Positions 35,156-47,410 of a stretch of DNA of 64,000 nucleotides are shown here, piece by piece. The DNA is from Peromyscus leucopus (taxonomy: Eukaryota; Chordata; Mammalia; Rodentia; Cricetidae): NCBI RefSeq assembly GCF_004664715.2, contig NC_051072.1, positions 46,174,142-46,238,141 of the forward strand, in the 5' to 3' direction. Below the pieces are notes generated by a model, which was given only the letters and a program-made list of their open reading frames with translations, made no database searches and was not told the DNA's origin. Every line of letters starts with the position of its first letter. Position 1 is the first letter of the stretch. The position numbers and the translations under genes are program-made.

Positions 35156-36430
35156 ATCTAGGGACCTCAGTTCAGTTTTCTTGTCTGAGCAAATGAGACT
35201 CTGGAGCTCTCCTCGGGGCCTAGTCCTGTTCTAGCTGACACCAGTTTAGCATCTAGCTGACCCAGTCAAACACTGGAGATTCTTCAAGAGGACCTGGTCT
35301 TGTTTCTGGTTAAAACTTCCAACCCCGGTTTTGATTTTACAAAGTTTGCTCAACCGAGTTCAGGTAACACAAAACACAAATCCATGGAGCTTCAGAAGCC
35401 AAGAGAAAACATACCTTTTGACTCCCAGATAAAGAGCAAGGACTCAGCGGCCACAGTATGTCCACCAGGGTCAAGTAGTGAAGACCCGGAGCTTCCAAGG
35501 TCTGTAGCCTCCACTTCGGATCCACTGACTTTGTCAAGACTGTTAAAAAGTCCTCCAACCAATCAGAAGCAGATGAATCCAAGTGACACACACTGATTGG
35601 GCAGCTCCCGGAACAGGCTCTGAGAAGCCCCAGCAACTGAGCAACAAGGGATTAAGGTGTAATTGGTTACAGCCTAGTCAACTAATCAGCCAGCTGGTTA
35701 CAACTTAACTAGTCGGTTGTTTTCAGCCTAATTATCTGACTACAGGGCCTTGTGAAGCCAGCCGAAGTTCATTCACTATGATTAAATGCAATATTGCTTT
35801 GGTGTGTTAGACTCATCGTGGGTTCTCAGCCCAAATCCTTGCAGCTTGCAAAATTGTATTTAATATCACGATACTACTCTGTAGGTGAGCCCTGCAAGAA
35901 GTAGGGGGGGGGAGCAGAATCTGTCTCAAGAGCCCAGTTCTCTGTGTGGTCAATGACATCTGGGCCCAGCCTACTCAGATGCGGGAAGAAGAAAGAGCTG
36001 TTGGCCATGGTACCCAGCTCTACAGCGAGTCTATTAATAGGGTGAAGCCGATGTTAGGACTATGCATCCTCTGTTTCATTAAGCTCTGCCTGGAGGTGGC
36101 TGTCAGCAGCAGGGAGGTGAAGGATGAAGAGGTTTGCAGGGTCTGCTGCAAGCATGCTGCAGCTAGAATTTATGGATCAGCCTGGCTTTACCACATCCTT
36201 AAGCACTAACTTTTCGAAACAAATGCCTTTGCCCCGTTGTTCTGTCACTTGGGAATACATTCGCTCTGCTAAGTGGTGCTGTGCTAAAGTAGTTTCCCCA
36301 AGCTGGAACATACCTCCTCCTGTTGGACCCCAGTGGTTCTTGTGGGTGACCCACTCCTGATGCATGTCCTTCCTCATTCCAGCAGTGACCGTTGGCAACA
36401 GAGTGATTCACAAAGGTTGGGTGCAATCAT
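35156..36430. other. Intergenic; repeat fragment at 35690-35840
   Basis: The segment 35690-35840 is related to 24435-24600. The stretch 35940-36460 ends with AATAAA near a T-rich end and could be an old retrocopy, but no protein was recognised. No gene call is made. Confidence 0.35.
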
Positions 36431-36790
36431 TGCATTTGAAAATACACATATTAATAAAAATGGTGTCTTTCAGCTAGTCCTGCTCCTGTCTGGGGAGCTG
36501 TAGACAGGTGAGGACTTCTGGGAGAGGGAGAGTCCACTTTCTTTAAGGGTGGGGTCCCCAGTAAGCCAACCATGCTCCAGAGGACTGCCCCACATTCAGG
36601 AAAAGATGAGCAGCACCAAATATACTTTACGGTTTATTTAAAAATAAAAGAAAGGGGGCACACAGCTGGAGGGGTTCAGGGAGGTGAGGTGGATCTGTGA
36701 GGAGTTAGGAGGAGAAGCAGGGGGTGAGTATGGACAAACTACATTGTGTGCAATTCTCAAAGAATGACTAAGGATAACCTAAACAGGGTC
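36430..36790 (+). mobile_element. LINE-1 3' UTR fragment (rodent Lx-like)
   Basis: GGGGAGCTGTAGACAGGTGA, GGTTCAGGGAGGTGAGGTGG and CATTGTGTGCAATTCTCAAA are typical of a rodent L1 3' UTR end. Confidence 0.55.
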
Positions 36791-38135
36791 CTTTTCCTGG
36801 TATGTGCCCTTCTCATAACCCGGTGTTCCCAGTCTTCAGCCTTGCAGAAACAGAAGTCTTAGGAAAATCCAGCCAGCTCCCTTTATCTCCTTATATGTGA
36901 ATTTCTAGAGGAGCTGACTAGGAAGCCCCATCAACACCATCCCAAGGACTCAAATCCCAGACTGAATGAGAGGCAGGAAAATGAGGAAGCCCTCCAGGTC
37001 CCAGTATTCATCTTTCCGTGTTTCCTGACCATGACGGCTTTCCCAAACCTCCCTTGCAAAATGGATGTTATTCCCCCCAAACCATGAGCTAAAACAATCC
37101 TTCTTTAAGTTGCACTTGTCATGTATTTTTGTCTTGACAATGAGAAAATACAATCCCTTCTGCTGAATAATGAAGTAATAGTGGATGTGCCATTGATACC
37201 CTGTTATTTTGCTTGAATATTAAAACACAAATATATTCTGCAGTTATTTATGAAAGCATATGTTTCATTTCATGTTTGCCATATTGTGTGTGAGAGACAG
37301 AGACAGAGAGATAGAGAGAGAGAGTGAGAGAGAGATAATGTAACAGGTACAGAGGGTGGAGGCTGTCTTACTCCTTAGTTCTGGATACATCAACCTTACC
37401 CTACACTAAAGTCTGCCTAATTTATCCTTACATCCCCATCTATGCCCCTCCCCCAGAAAATAAGTAACCATGTTGGTGGTTTATCTTTTGGGTTGTTTGC
37501 AAAATATGTATCATTTTATACACATGCCTTCTAAATTTATGTGCATTAGCACATTCATCTGGCTTTCCTCAAATGTGGACAAGACAGGGAGCACTGAGGG
37601 AATAAGAAAAGGCATACAAATGGATACCTGCACAGAAAAGCTGGGGTCAGGTGGTCTGGGATCTCTGTTGGAGAAGGCACACCCCTTTGGAATCTCTGTG
37701 CATTTATTGTAAACAACTGAATGGAGTGGGTGTGTGGGGGGGTTATTGCACAGAGGTATACAAGGAGGCAGGGTTTATGGTGTACAGTTGGGTCAAGGAA
37801 GCAGGTTTAGCTTATCTCTGTAGGGCCGTTCTCTGTAGGGAACAATCTTCAGGCCGTAAACATCCAGGAGGAGAAAGCTAGAGTGGACATTTTCTGCACA
37901 CACTATCAACACCACACATGGTCCAGTGGAATGCTTTGCCATTTTCCTCTGAGCTCCATCCTGGGTATGAAAAGGGATAGGCTTTGCCATTCCTCCCTAG
38001 GTCTGAGGCTTTGGAGTCGTTGGTATGACTGTGCCCATGTCCACAACACACCTTCACTTGGGACTTTACTAACCTGGGGCTTTCTCCATCCCTGCACAGA
38101 GCTGCCTCTGAACAGCTACTGCAACAAAGTTCAAA
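36791..38135. other. Intergenic; old repeat and AGAG tract
   Basis: 37060-37150 (CCATGAGCTAAAACAATCCT, then TTTAAGTTGCACTTGTCATG) resembles the end of a common rodent repeat. A purine (AGAG)n tract lies at 37290-37335. Nothing else was recognised. Confidence 0.4.
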
Positions 38136-38587
38136 GGTAAACTATAGTCTGACCTAGGAACACACTCATGTGAGGTAACTACAGCCTGACCTAAGAACAC
38201 ACTCATGTAAGGTATCCACAGTCTGACCTAAGAATACACTCATGTGAGGTATCCACAGCCTGACCTAAGAACACACTCATGTGAGGTATCTGCAGTTTGA
38301 CCTAGGAACACACTCATGTGAGTTATCTGCAGCCTGACCTAAGAACACACTCATGTGAGGTAGCTACAGACTGACCTAGGAACACACTCATGTGAGTTAT
38401 CTGCAGTCTGACCTAGGAACACACTCATGTAAGGTAACTACAGTTTGACCTAGGAACACACTCATGCGAGGAATCTACAGCCTGACCTAAGAACACACTC
38501 ATGTGAGGTAACTACAGCCTGACCTAGGAACACACTCATGTAAGGTATCCACAGCCTGACCTAAGAACACACTAATGTGAGGTAACT
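38136..38587. repeat. 37-bp minisatellite, about 12 copies with exact period
   Basis: The units follow GGTAACTACAGCCTGACCTA then AGAACACACTCATGTGA. The hexamer TGACCT starts at 38150, 38187, 38224, 38261, 38298, 38335, 38372, 38409, 38446, 38483, 38520 and 38557. The interval is exactly 37 every time, with no indel between copies. Variation is confined to a few positions (AAG/AGG after TGACCT; AACTAC/ATCCAC/ATCTGC before it). Confidence 0.97.
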
Positions 38588-39220
38588 GAGTTGGAGTCAA
38601 TCGGAGCAGCTGAGCACTAGCCAGTCACAAGCTTTTGGTTGGACTAGTTCACACTAGGCAAATTCTTCAATACACCTTGCCTAAATAAGGCAAAGACAGC
38701 TGTGAAAATCAAGCTGTTTCTGTACGTCACTGCTTGTAAATCTCACATTGCTGGGTGGGGTGCTCTGAGCCACCACAGGTTAAACAAAGTATATCCAACT
38801 CATGAATCCTTCTTTGCTCAAATATACTCTGCCAAATTCAATTTGTCTAAACTTAATTTGTCTAAAGGTATTTACAATAAAATTCTGCTGTGGTTGTGTC
38901 TAATCCATCACTTCTAACTACTGTACAATGTCTTCTATGACATGTCCACCCTGTTTACCTTTTATACTTTCCTAGTGATGAATTCTCAAACTGCTATGGA
39001 TCCCCCCTCTATAAATAATGCTGGGAGGGAGTCTTTGCAGACATATGAAGCTTTCTTGGGATATAACTCCAGAGGAGAATTTTCAGGCCACATCTTTGAT
39101 TACTGCCAGATGGTTCTAGAAGAACTGCACCAAGTTATTTATAACCCCATAAGTACGGCACGTAGTGCCTCAACCTCCTTACCTCTCCAGCCTTTCCCTT
39201 TTGTTAAACAAGCTTCATCT
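38588..39220. other. Intergenic, no feature recognised
   Basis: No gene or clear repeat was recognised. Confidence 0.35.
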
Positions 39221-39227
39221 TATTTTT

Positions 39228-39229
<2 letters not shown>

Positions 39230-39268
<39 letters not shown>

Positions 39269-39460
39269 ATTTGTGGTGTGAGTATATGTGCACCTTTGTG
39301 TGCAAGTGCCTGCCTGCCAATGCCAGAGCACACATCGGATCCCTTGGAGCTGGAGTTATGTGTACTTGTGAGGCACCTGATGTGGGTGCTAGATCCAAAC
39401 TCCAGTCCCCATGATAGAACAGCAAGCTCTCTTAACACACAAGGCCTCTCTCCAGCCCCA
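39230..39460 (-). mobile_element. B2/B3 SINE with (TG)n at its 3' end
   Basis: The reverse head (GGCCTCTCTCCAGCCCC) ends at 39460. The middle has GATGTGGGTGCTAGATCC, and the 3' side is (TG)n at 39230-39265. Confidence 0.85.
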
Positions 39461-39707
39461 CTTTTTCAGGATATTTTGTTGTTAGTCTGATAGTGATGTT
39501 CATCTCATTTTGATTAAGTATTTCTCTGATTTCCATCTGACGGACATTCTTCCTTCTAGGAACACAGAATATCTCCCCATTTATTCAAAATATCCCCTAA
39601 TTTACTTAATCGCTTATCTCTTACTGTGGTTAGATTATTCATTAAGGTTCTTTATAGGAGAAAAAAAAAAAAAGAGGGAGACCCAAGCTATTTATAGAGC
39701 CCATGGA

Positions 39708-39815
39708 CCAAACCGGATGTGGTAGTGTACATTATATTTCCCAAATCAGGAGTTGGGCAGGAGGATAATGAGTTTGAGGTCAGTCTAGACCACATAGGAA
39801 GAGACCCTACCAACA
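39708..39815 (+). mobile_element. B1-like SINE, diverged
   Basis: ACCGGATGTGGTAGTGTACA followed by GAGTTTGAGGTCAGTCTAGA and AGAGACCCTACC. Confidence 0.6.
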
Positions 39816-41889
39816 ACAGAGGGGAGGGGGAAGGGACAGAGGGAGGCAGGAAGACCTGTGGGCCAGGGGAAAGGAAGAGGAGGAAATGAATACTTGGATG
39901 CTCTGAGGGCCGCTTTGCCCTCTGATGCCCTTTGCCAGACTTAGACCCCAGCCAGGTGCTCAGAGAACGTTAAGTAGAAAGGGCCGAGGATCTCCATGAT
40001 CTTCCCTGCTTAATCTGTCGTGAGCAACAATAGACTTTATGTCTAATCCGCAGATTCTTTCCAGGTTCCACAATATTCAATTCGCGATTTCACTTTCAAG
40101 TCGTTAGCAAGTGGCAGGGGTGAGTAGGGAAGAGGTGAGAGACAGCATGGCTGCAGGGCAGTGTCTTGTGGCCCCGCTGTGATGGCGAGAGATACTGTCA
40201 AGTTGCCTGGCAAGATGGCACCCCTTGGAATTGAGGGCTTTGCCAAGCATCTCTGTCCAATTTTTGGAAAGAAACTTCCTTTCCTTTCCTGGGATAAGAA
40301 GACAGTCTCTAGCTTCTACACAACGTGGAGCCTACCATGCTTCCGCCGTTGGTTGATAAAACAGAGACTAGAAATGATTTTTATATGAAATCCCTTGGTG
40401 GGAAGTGGAGGCCAACATCTAGAGGTAGGCTGAAGATTTCTGTTTTGTCAAGCATTCTCCCGGTGATTCTGGTGCTGTTCCACTAGGCTTGGGAGCTGCA
40501 GTAGGCTAGGCTACTCCTCTATGCCACAGGCTACCCCCCACCGTGCTAGACAGTTGTACTCTTAACATGTCCCGCAGCTGCCTCCCTGCTTCGAGATAAC
40601 CACCTTCTATTTCTGTAACTCGGGTGCCTCTTCTCCATTCCAAGAGGAAAAACACAGTTGGAAACCTCCACTCACACCCTGTACCGATATTACACCAGCC
40701 AGCCAGTTATTTCGTTCGTTTGTAAACCTCAAAATTACACCCGAGTCTTCTCAGACAGTGGGACAAATCAGAGCGATATAAAGCATCCTGTCTTAGGCTC
40801 TTTCAGATAATGTCTGTGTTTGGGAGTGTGCTGTTCTCAGTTAATAGCAATGGCGGCCGGGACAGGGAAGGGTATAATTCTTTCCTGGATTATAGGAGCT
40901 GCAGCTCACGCAGAGAGTCCTTTGTGATGGAGGCCAGTCAGTTTTTATGGACTTCAGTGCTATTTGCTCCAGTACACTTTGAAATGCAGGGTCAGCTCGC
41001 TGGGCTATATCATGCAATAATAACACATTTTTATAGGTGTAGCCTGTCCGAGAAGCAGCAACATGAAATACATAAAAACCAATAAACACACGATGTCTAC
41101 ACCGTCTATCCGAGTACCCAGATAAAGCAATGAAACTGACAGCAGCCATCCAAGAGCTCTCTTCCTGACTCTGTGGGGTGAATTTACTGCTGCTTAACAC
41201 TGGAGGCGCTGTCACTGAGCCTGGGGTCAGTGCGGTGCTTTGGCCTGGCAAGTCACAGGGTGTGAAGTGGGGTGGGCCTGACAAAGGAGAGCAAGATGGG
41301 CAGTTGTTAGGTCTCGCCAAGGCTTGAGACCCTGGGGCCTTTAGTGTACTGCATCCGGAGCCGAGGTTTTCTACGGAATGTTTGGTTCTTACAAGTTGTA
41401 GATGAAGTATTAAGGAAAACGGCGTGGCTGTAGAGTGGTGGATTCATAATTAGTCTCTTCCCTCTTCAGTTCACATCTTCAGCTGATATCTGACAGAACA
41501 GACAGGGAGCCCAAGGGGTTGGCGTTTTCTAAGACAGCATTCTGAATGTGGAATCCATCTACCCTTTGAGGTGGGGGAAGTAGGAGGAGAACCTGAGGAG
41601 TAGGGAAGCAATGTTACAGGGACTCAGTCATTGACTAGGGATCCAGAGTTAACCTCATTGCAACAATATCCTAATTACTGGAGGCTTGGCATAGGTAGGC
41701 ATCCTTTATTACCAGATTGCTCTGGGTGTTTCCGGTGAGAAGTAGATGGAAGGTGCCTTGCAGGAAGCATTGGAGATGTGATCAGAGCTAAGGGTAAGTG
41801 GGGATGGGAGTGGCCACCGTAGTAACCACTGCTAAGGGCTCAGGGAGCAGAGGCCTACAAAATCTCAGCAATTATTCAAAAATATCAAA
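39816..41889. other. Intergenic, largely repeat-free
   Basis: The segment 40780-41200 has no recognisable repeat and several CpGs, with AT-rich homeobox-like motifs (see findings). No gene was found. Confidence 0.4.
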
Positions 41890-42185
41890 CATGAGGGCTG
41901 TGGAGGGAGCCTCAGTGAGTAAGGGGCTTTCTGCATGAGCCTGCAGACTGAGTTCAGCTCCCTAGCACCCAAGTAAAAAGATGGTCAGAACAGTGTGCAT
42001 TTGTAACTCCAGAACTGGGAGCAGAGCATGGAGATGTACGCCAGGGATAGATCCCTAGGGTTGGGGTGAGCTCCACAGTCAGTGAGGGATCATGTCTCAC
42101 AACAGTGAAATGGTGAAGCAGTCACCTGATGTCAATATCTGGCCTCCCCATGAACATTTATCAGTGAGCATGAGCACACACACCC
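41890..42185 (+). mobile_element. B3/B2-like SINE, diverged
   Basis: GGCTGTGGAGGGAGCCTCAG resembles the head. TTCAGCTCCCTAGCACCCAA and TTTGTAACTCCAGAACTGGG follow. Confidence 0.6.
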
Positions 42186-43534
42186 TGAAACCATATCATG
42201 TCCCAGCCATGATCCTGGACGTTGAAGAGCCATAAAGACAAATAAAGGAGCTGGAGAGTTCACAGGTTATGGCATCATTCGTCATTGGCTTTGGATTAGC
42301 TATATAGGAAAAAGCCACTCTCAGAAGAGGAAACCACGCCCGCAAGTCTCAGGGATGTGAGGACTGACTGCAGGAACCTCCTGGAGGAAGGATGGACCAT
42401 GTGAGAAATGCGGCTGAAGTCGCTAGGTAGGAAAGAGGTTCATCCCAGCTGCCACCAGCCTAAGCAGCTTGCCCAGGGGTGAAGAGAAGACATGGCCGCT
42501 CTTATCATTCTGACTGGACGTTACCATTGGTCAACCTTTCTTTGATATTTGACCAGCTCTTCACAATTAGTTAGCATCTCTAATCTAAAATTGGTTGTGA
42601 AATTTAATCAAGACCTTATGTAGCAGTCCCTTGGTTTTCATGGGGAAATTGGGTCCAGGAGTCCTCACAGATACCAGCATACCTTAAATGTTCAAGTCCT
42701 TTATACAAAAATAGAGTAGGACAGTATTTTCATATGAATTACATAATCTTTCCATATTCTTGGTATTGTCTACTAATAATACGTAACATGGTATATATGC
42801 TATGTAAATAGTTATGTTGTTCAGGGAATGATGAAATGAAGAAGTATATTTAGTATTTGTGCAATATTTTTTAAAATATTGTCAATCTATTGTTGCTTAA
42901 ATCTCTGGATTCAGGGAACAGTAATTGTAAACATTACAGTAACTGAGTTTTAACTAGCAATTCAGACTTCAGAAGATTCAGCCTGCATCAGAAGGATTTT
43001 GAGACATGGGAGAGACAAAGTTGTGACATTGTCAACTACTGTGTCCTCTCTGTCTATCAGCATCCAATGGCCACATGTTGTCTATCACTGCCACAACCTT
43101 TGGGAATATCCCTGGACTGAACAGAAATCTCTTCTCCCGAAACTGGCCTTATCATGTTCCCGACAGCTAGTGTGCAGGGACACATCCATCCACAAGGTTC
43201 CATTGTGAAGGTGTTCTTCAATATTCTCCAAGGGGAATAGGCTTCGGAAGGCCAGCCTGGGAACCAGCCGTGATTCATCTCCCTGTTCCTGTGGGAGAGA
43301 GGTCCAAGGACCAGAAACCTGGATGATAAAAAGAGCAGTTTGGACCACAGCCCACCTCCAAGTTTGCAACCCAAGAGCCAGAACACCAGATAAGGGGAGG
43401 GAAACCCCCACCTTGTGAAATAGATGAAATCCTACCTGCAGGGGTGGGTGGGGAGAGGCTGCAAACGTTTTGTACTGTTGGTCCCCTAGGGGCTTCTCAA
43501 AACCGTAGAAAGCAAATAATTGAGGTAACTAACA
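42186..43534. other. Intergenic, no feature recognised
   Basis: Apparently unique sequence up to the 3' end of CD180. Confidence 0.4.
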
Positions 43535-44079
43535 GAATCTCATTGAGAGCAGAATTTATTACTTTGTCTTTTCTTTTCAACTCATTGTACATTTTACCTT
43601 TTGTCATTTAAAATGAGCATGGAGACTTTGCTGGGGCCCAACTTTCCCAAATGGCTCAATTACAGAGAGCTGAGCCTCAAGCAAAATGTCAGAAGTATGA
43701 GAGAAGGAGAGTGGAGGGACAGGGTTGGCCCCAGCCTAGCCAGGTTGGGCAGGCGGAGGGGTGATGCACGGTGCTCTCCTTTCTCAGATGGGTGGGCTTC
43801 CTATTGCGGGGTCAGTGAATATGGGTCATGTTTCACAGGAGGAAGTGACTCTGTCTTACAACAGTGCCTAGTCCTCTAGCCCCAGCCCCATGGGAGACTC
43901 CTACCAGTAAGACATGTTCAGAAAAGCTCAATGAACCCCAACCCAACATTAGGAACCAACTGAAAGGTCTGGTCACCTGTGGATGACAGTTTTTTTGTTT
44001 GTTTGTTTTTTGTTTTTGTTTTTTTTACTAAGGACAATTTTGCTAAACACATTTATCTGCCTTCTCTGGAAACCTTGAG
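43535..44079 (-). other. CD180: CD180 3' untranslated region
   Basis: This region runs from the CD180 stop codon to just past the only good AATAAA on the - strand (43560-43555). It is about 0.55 kb long and T/G-rich beyond the signal. The cleavage site is inferred. Confidence 0.6.
43555..43560 (-). terminator. CD180: Probable CD180 polyadenylation signal
   Basis: TTTATT on the + strand is AATAAA on the - strand, about 520 bases after the stop codon. No competing signal was seen between it and the stop. Confidence 0.6.
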
Positions 44080-45808
44080 CTAAATATGTTGATATTTCCA
44101 CCTGAGAAAATATTTCACTGCAAAAATCAAGGCAACAGCGAACAAAAGCAAGAATACAATAAGAAAGAAAATGCCCACAGCCGTGATCCCGCATGAGAGC
44201 GTGACATCAGATACCTTGACTCCCCTCAGCAATGGCGGATTTGCACAAAGAGTGTCCTCTGTGTCCTCAAGTTTTTGCCTGTTTTCTTTGTACCAGTCTA
44301 AAAAGTAAATATTTGAGCAAGTGCAGTCTAGGGGATTTCCTCTTAAATTAATGGTCCTTTGCTGGGACAAGATGGGGAGGAGACCAGGTGGGATGCTGCT
44401 AATGCTATTGGAAGCTAGATTGAGGTAGATCCCCTTAAGATGACTAAGAGCCTCGATGCTACTGGATGTCAGCCTGTTGTGACTCAGGTCTACATGATTC
44501 ATTATCTTTAGACCGATGAAGGCTGCCTGGTCTATGAAGGAGAGATCACAGAATGATAAAATTAAGATTTCTAGGCTTTCCAGTATCTGGAGTGGGTTGG
44601 TGTTTTGGATATTCCCATTTGGAAAGTGGTTTCCCTGTAAGTTCAGATGCTGGAGCGCTGGCAGGCCGTCGAGGAGATGCTGATTGCTGGTGTCAAGGAG
44701 GCAGTAGGAGAGATTTAGAACCTTCAGAAGATGGAGGTTCTGGAAGGGACTTTGTGCAGCTTGAACACGTAATCGGGTAAATGCCAAATCCAGGAGTTCT
44801 AGCTGAGGACATTCTTGGAATGCCTCAGTCTTTAGACCCAGGGGTTCATTGTAGCTCAAGTTTAGACTTTGTAAATGAGATAGATTTTTAAGTTGCAGAT
44901 TGCAACAATCAGAAGTTTCGATGTCATTGTGGCTTAGATCAAGCAGATGAAGATTTTCTAGGTTTGCTAAGCAGCCAGTACCAAGGACAAGTCTCTTCGT
45001 GTTGCCTTTGATGTAAAGGTGTGTAAGGGAGGGGAAATTGGCAGCATGGATTTGACACAAATTATCAAATTTATTTGCACTGAGAACCAGTTTCTTGAGG
45101 TTGTTTAGGCCCGTAATCCCAGAGGGTAATTCTTTCAGGTGAGTGGCTGAAAGGTCCAGTTCCTGGAGGTTAGTGAAGCAGTGGAATGTATTGGATGAGA
45201 TGTCAAGGAAGTGATGCTTCTGTAAGGAGATGCTCTCAACAGACATTTCACAGAGCCCCTCAAACACAGAGGAACTAAGTTCTTCATCATCAATGTCCTC
45301 AAATGTCCCCAGCCAGAGAGACTGGATAGTAGAGTTCTGCAAACCCTTGAATATAACCAGCAAGTTGAGAGTCCCTCCAAAGTCCAAACTTTGGAAGACA
45401 GTTGACTTGAAAGTCCCAGGCTCTATCTCTGTAATGCCATTTCCCCTTAAGTTAAGGCTCAGGTTAGTGGCCGACTGTAGAGATTGTATATCTTCTTTAG
45501 ACAGGCGATGGATAGCATTATTCTGAAAATCCAGAACTTTCAGCTTCTCTGTTGGGAATTCTTTGGGGAGCTTAATGGAGGAAATATGGTTGCTTCCAAG
45601 ATGTAGACTTTCTAAGTTTTTCAGATTGTGCACTGGGATAAACTCAAGACTGGACATTCCTGTTTGGATGAAGAACAGATGTTTCAGTGACCTGGGTCCA
45701 TTAAGTGCTGTTTCTGCCATAAATATCAGGGGATTTGCAGTTAGCACAAGTGTGTCTAACTGATGTTGGCTTTGGAAGGTGTCTTCATGTATCCAGTAAA
45801 TCTGGCAC
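44080..45808 (-). CDS. CD180: CD180 (RP105) exon 3: LRR ectodomain, transmembrane segment, short tail
   Basis: CD180 is a cell-surface receptor of B cells and myeloid cells that pairs with MD-1 (LY86) and modulates TLR4/LPS responses. This exon holds 576 of the 661 residues. The acceptor is ...TTTGAG at 45810-45809, and the first base completes the Arg codon before CQIYWIHEDTFQ. Many leucine-rich repeats follow (for example LDLSHNDIETSDCC, LNLSYNEPLGLK, LDLAFTRLRVQA). A C-terminal cysteine cap (NPLDCTCSNIYFLDWYKEN) follows, then a hydrophobic transmembrane helix at about residues 630-650 (VGIFFLIVFLLLFAV), and an 11-residue tail KYFLRWKYQHI ending at TAG. There is no TIR domain, as expected for this TLR homologue. 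Several N-glycosylation sites (NLS, NST) are visible. The joined frame is intact at the usual family length. Confidence 0.97.
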
Positions 45809-46854
45809 CTCAAAGAGATAAGAGTATTTAGCAATCATTTATACAAGGACAAAGAACAAACACCAGCACAAACATGGATTAAGAAATCCATTGTGTGCAA
45901 TAGCAAAGCAGCACAAGTTACTGAAAAGCAAAGTCGAACTTTCTTCCATACCCACAGAGCAGTTTATTGGGTTGGTGAATAGCCTTAGTTCTAAGCACTC
46001 TGATTTAGAATTTATTCTATAGTCCTTGTCCCTTTAGAATGAACACTCAGGGATTGTTTTTGCGGGCAGTGGTGGCGGGGGGGGGGGGGGGGGGGATTAA
46101 GAAAAAAGCCCAGTGATTTACTTGATTGTAAAAATTAAACTATGATTTACTATATATATATATATATCACACCATGGGCAAGCTACAATCTTTATTAATT
46201 TTTTGGGGGGGGTTGATTAGTAAAGATTGAATCCAGGACCGAGCACATGCTAAGCACACAGTTTACCACAGGGCTATAGTCTTGCCCACTTTTTTCATCA
46301 GTTAAATATGAAAGGGATTTATAAAGAACTATTGCGTGTCAAATGACATATGGGAAAATGCTCCTTGAGCTGGAGAACAGTAAAGACTCAGAAAACACCA
46401 TCCTGATTTCACATCTAAAAACACTGGATTGATTACACACATGTGCACATGAATACACGTCCCTTTGCTGGCACATATGCACACTAACGGTTCCCTCTAC
46501 TACCCACAAGTGGGTAGTGACATTGGCCACAGTGTCTCACAATGGTGCCTGTCAACATGAAAGATGACTACAGTCGCTTGCTCTCCCACTCCACAGAGGT
46601 GGGAAGCCCAGCATGGAGAGCTGCTAAGGGATACAGATGTCACGAAAGCATCAGCCTTCTTTCCCTCCTTTCCACATAAACCAGTTGCATGCCCTCACTT
46701 GCTTCTGGTACTTCTGGCCCTTTGTTCTCAAACATGGGTTCAGCATTCAGATACAGCTTTCAGGCTATATTTCAGCAATTGGAGTCACGATTCCACCTTT
46801 AGAACCGATGATGGGATTTATCCAGTTTGTGTAAAACAAACATAAAGTTAATAG

Positions 46855-47045
46855 AAGCCAGATGTAAGGGTGCTTGCTTGAATCCTAGCCCTCAGGAGGC
46901 AGAGGCAGGTAAATATCTGTGAGTTCAAGGCCAGCCTGGTCTACATAGTGAATTTGTACTACATAGAGAGATCATGTCTCAAAAATAAATGAACAAAACA
47001 GAAAAAAAAACCCAAAACAAACAAATCACCACCACCAACAACAAC
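46855..47045 (+). mobile_element. B1 SINE
   Basis: AGCCAGATGTAAGGGTGCTT is followed by CTCAGGAGGCAGAGGCAGGT and GAGTTCAAGGCCAGCCTGGT, with an A-rich tail. Confidence 0.9.
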
Positions 47046-47192
47046 AAAATAAAATTAATAGAAGGATCTATGAGTTTCTTCTAAAATGTCATTGCCCAGT
47101 AATAGCCAACAATGTTAACATGCAGCATAATATGGCATCTGATTTGGCTAAGATTTGTTTTCATTTTGGCCATCAATCCTCCTTAGAACAGC

Positions 47193-47410
47193 GAGTGATT
47201 CTCAACCTTCCTGCAACCCCTTAATACAGTTCCTCAGGTTGTAGTGACCCCCAACCATAAAATTATTTTCGTTACTACTTCATAACTGCAATTTTGCTAC
47301 TGTTATGATGTAACGTAAATATCTGACATGCTGGATATCTGATATGTGAGCCCTGTGAAAAGGTCATTCAACCCCCAAAGGGGTCGTGACCCACAGGATG
47401 AGATCCACTG
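47193..47410. mobile_element. URR1-type hAT/Charlie DNA transposon
   Basis: GAGTGATTCTCAACCTTCCT at one end and CACAGGATGAGATCCACTG at the other, with interior ACCATAAAATTATTTTCGTT. It has the same orientation as the copy at 6079. The target duplication is not evident. Confidence 0.85.

Noticed and set aside
35940..36465. Possible retrocopy ending in AATAAA
   Set aside because: Several frames were read but no protein was recognised, and there are no clear target duplications. It is left as unassigned.
38136..38587. CRISPR-like array
   Set aside because: Direct repeats with a constant 37-bp period and no unique spacers. It is a minisatellite in an animal genome.
38942..39490. 182-codon open frame with Cys-Val repeats
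   Set aside because: The central repeat is the translation of a (TG)n microsatellite, and the rest is a B2 SINE.
44080..45834. Treating the 584-codon frame as a complete LRR gene starting at its own ATG (45834)
   Set aside because: The first nine codons are intron. A splice acceptor at 45810-45809 and two upstream exons with matching phase give the full 661-residue CD180.
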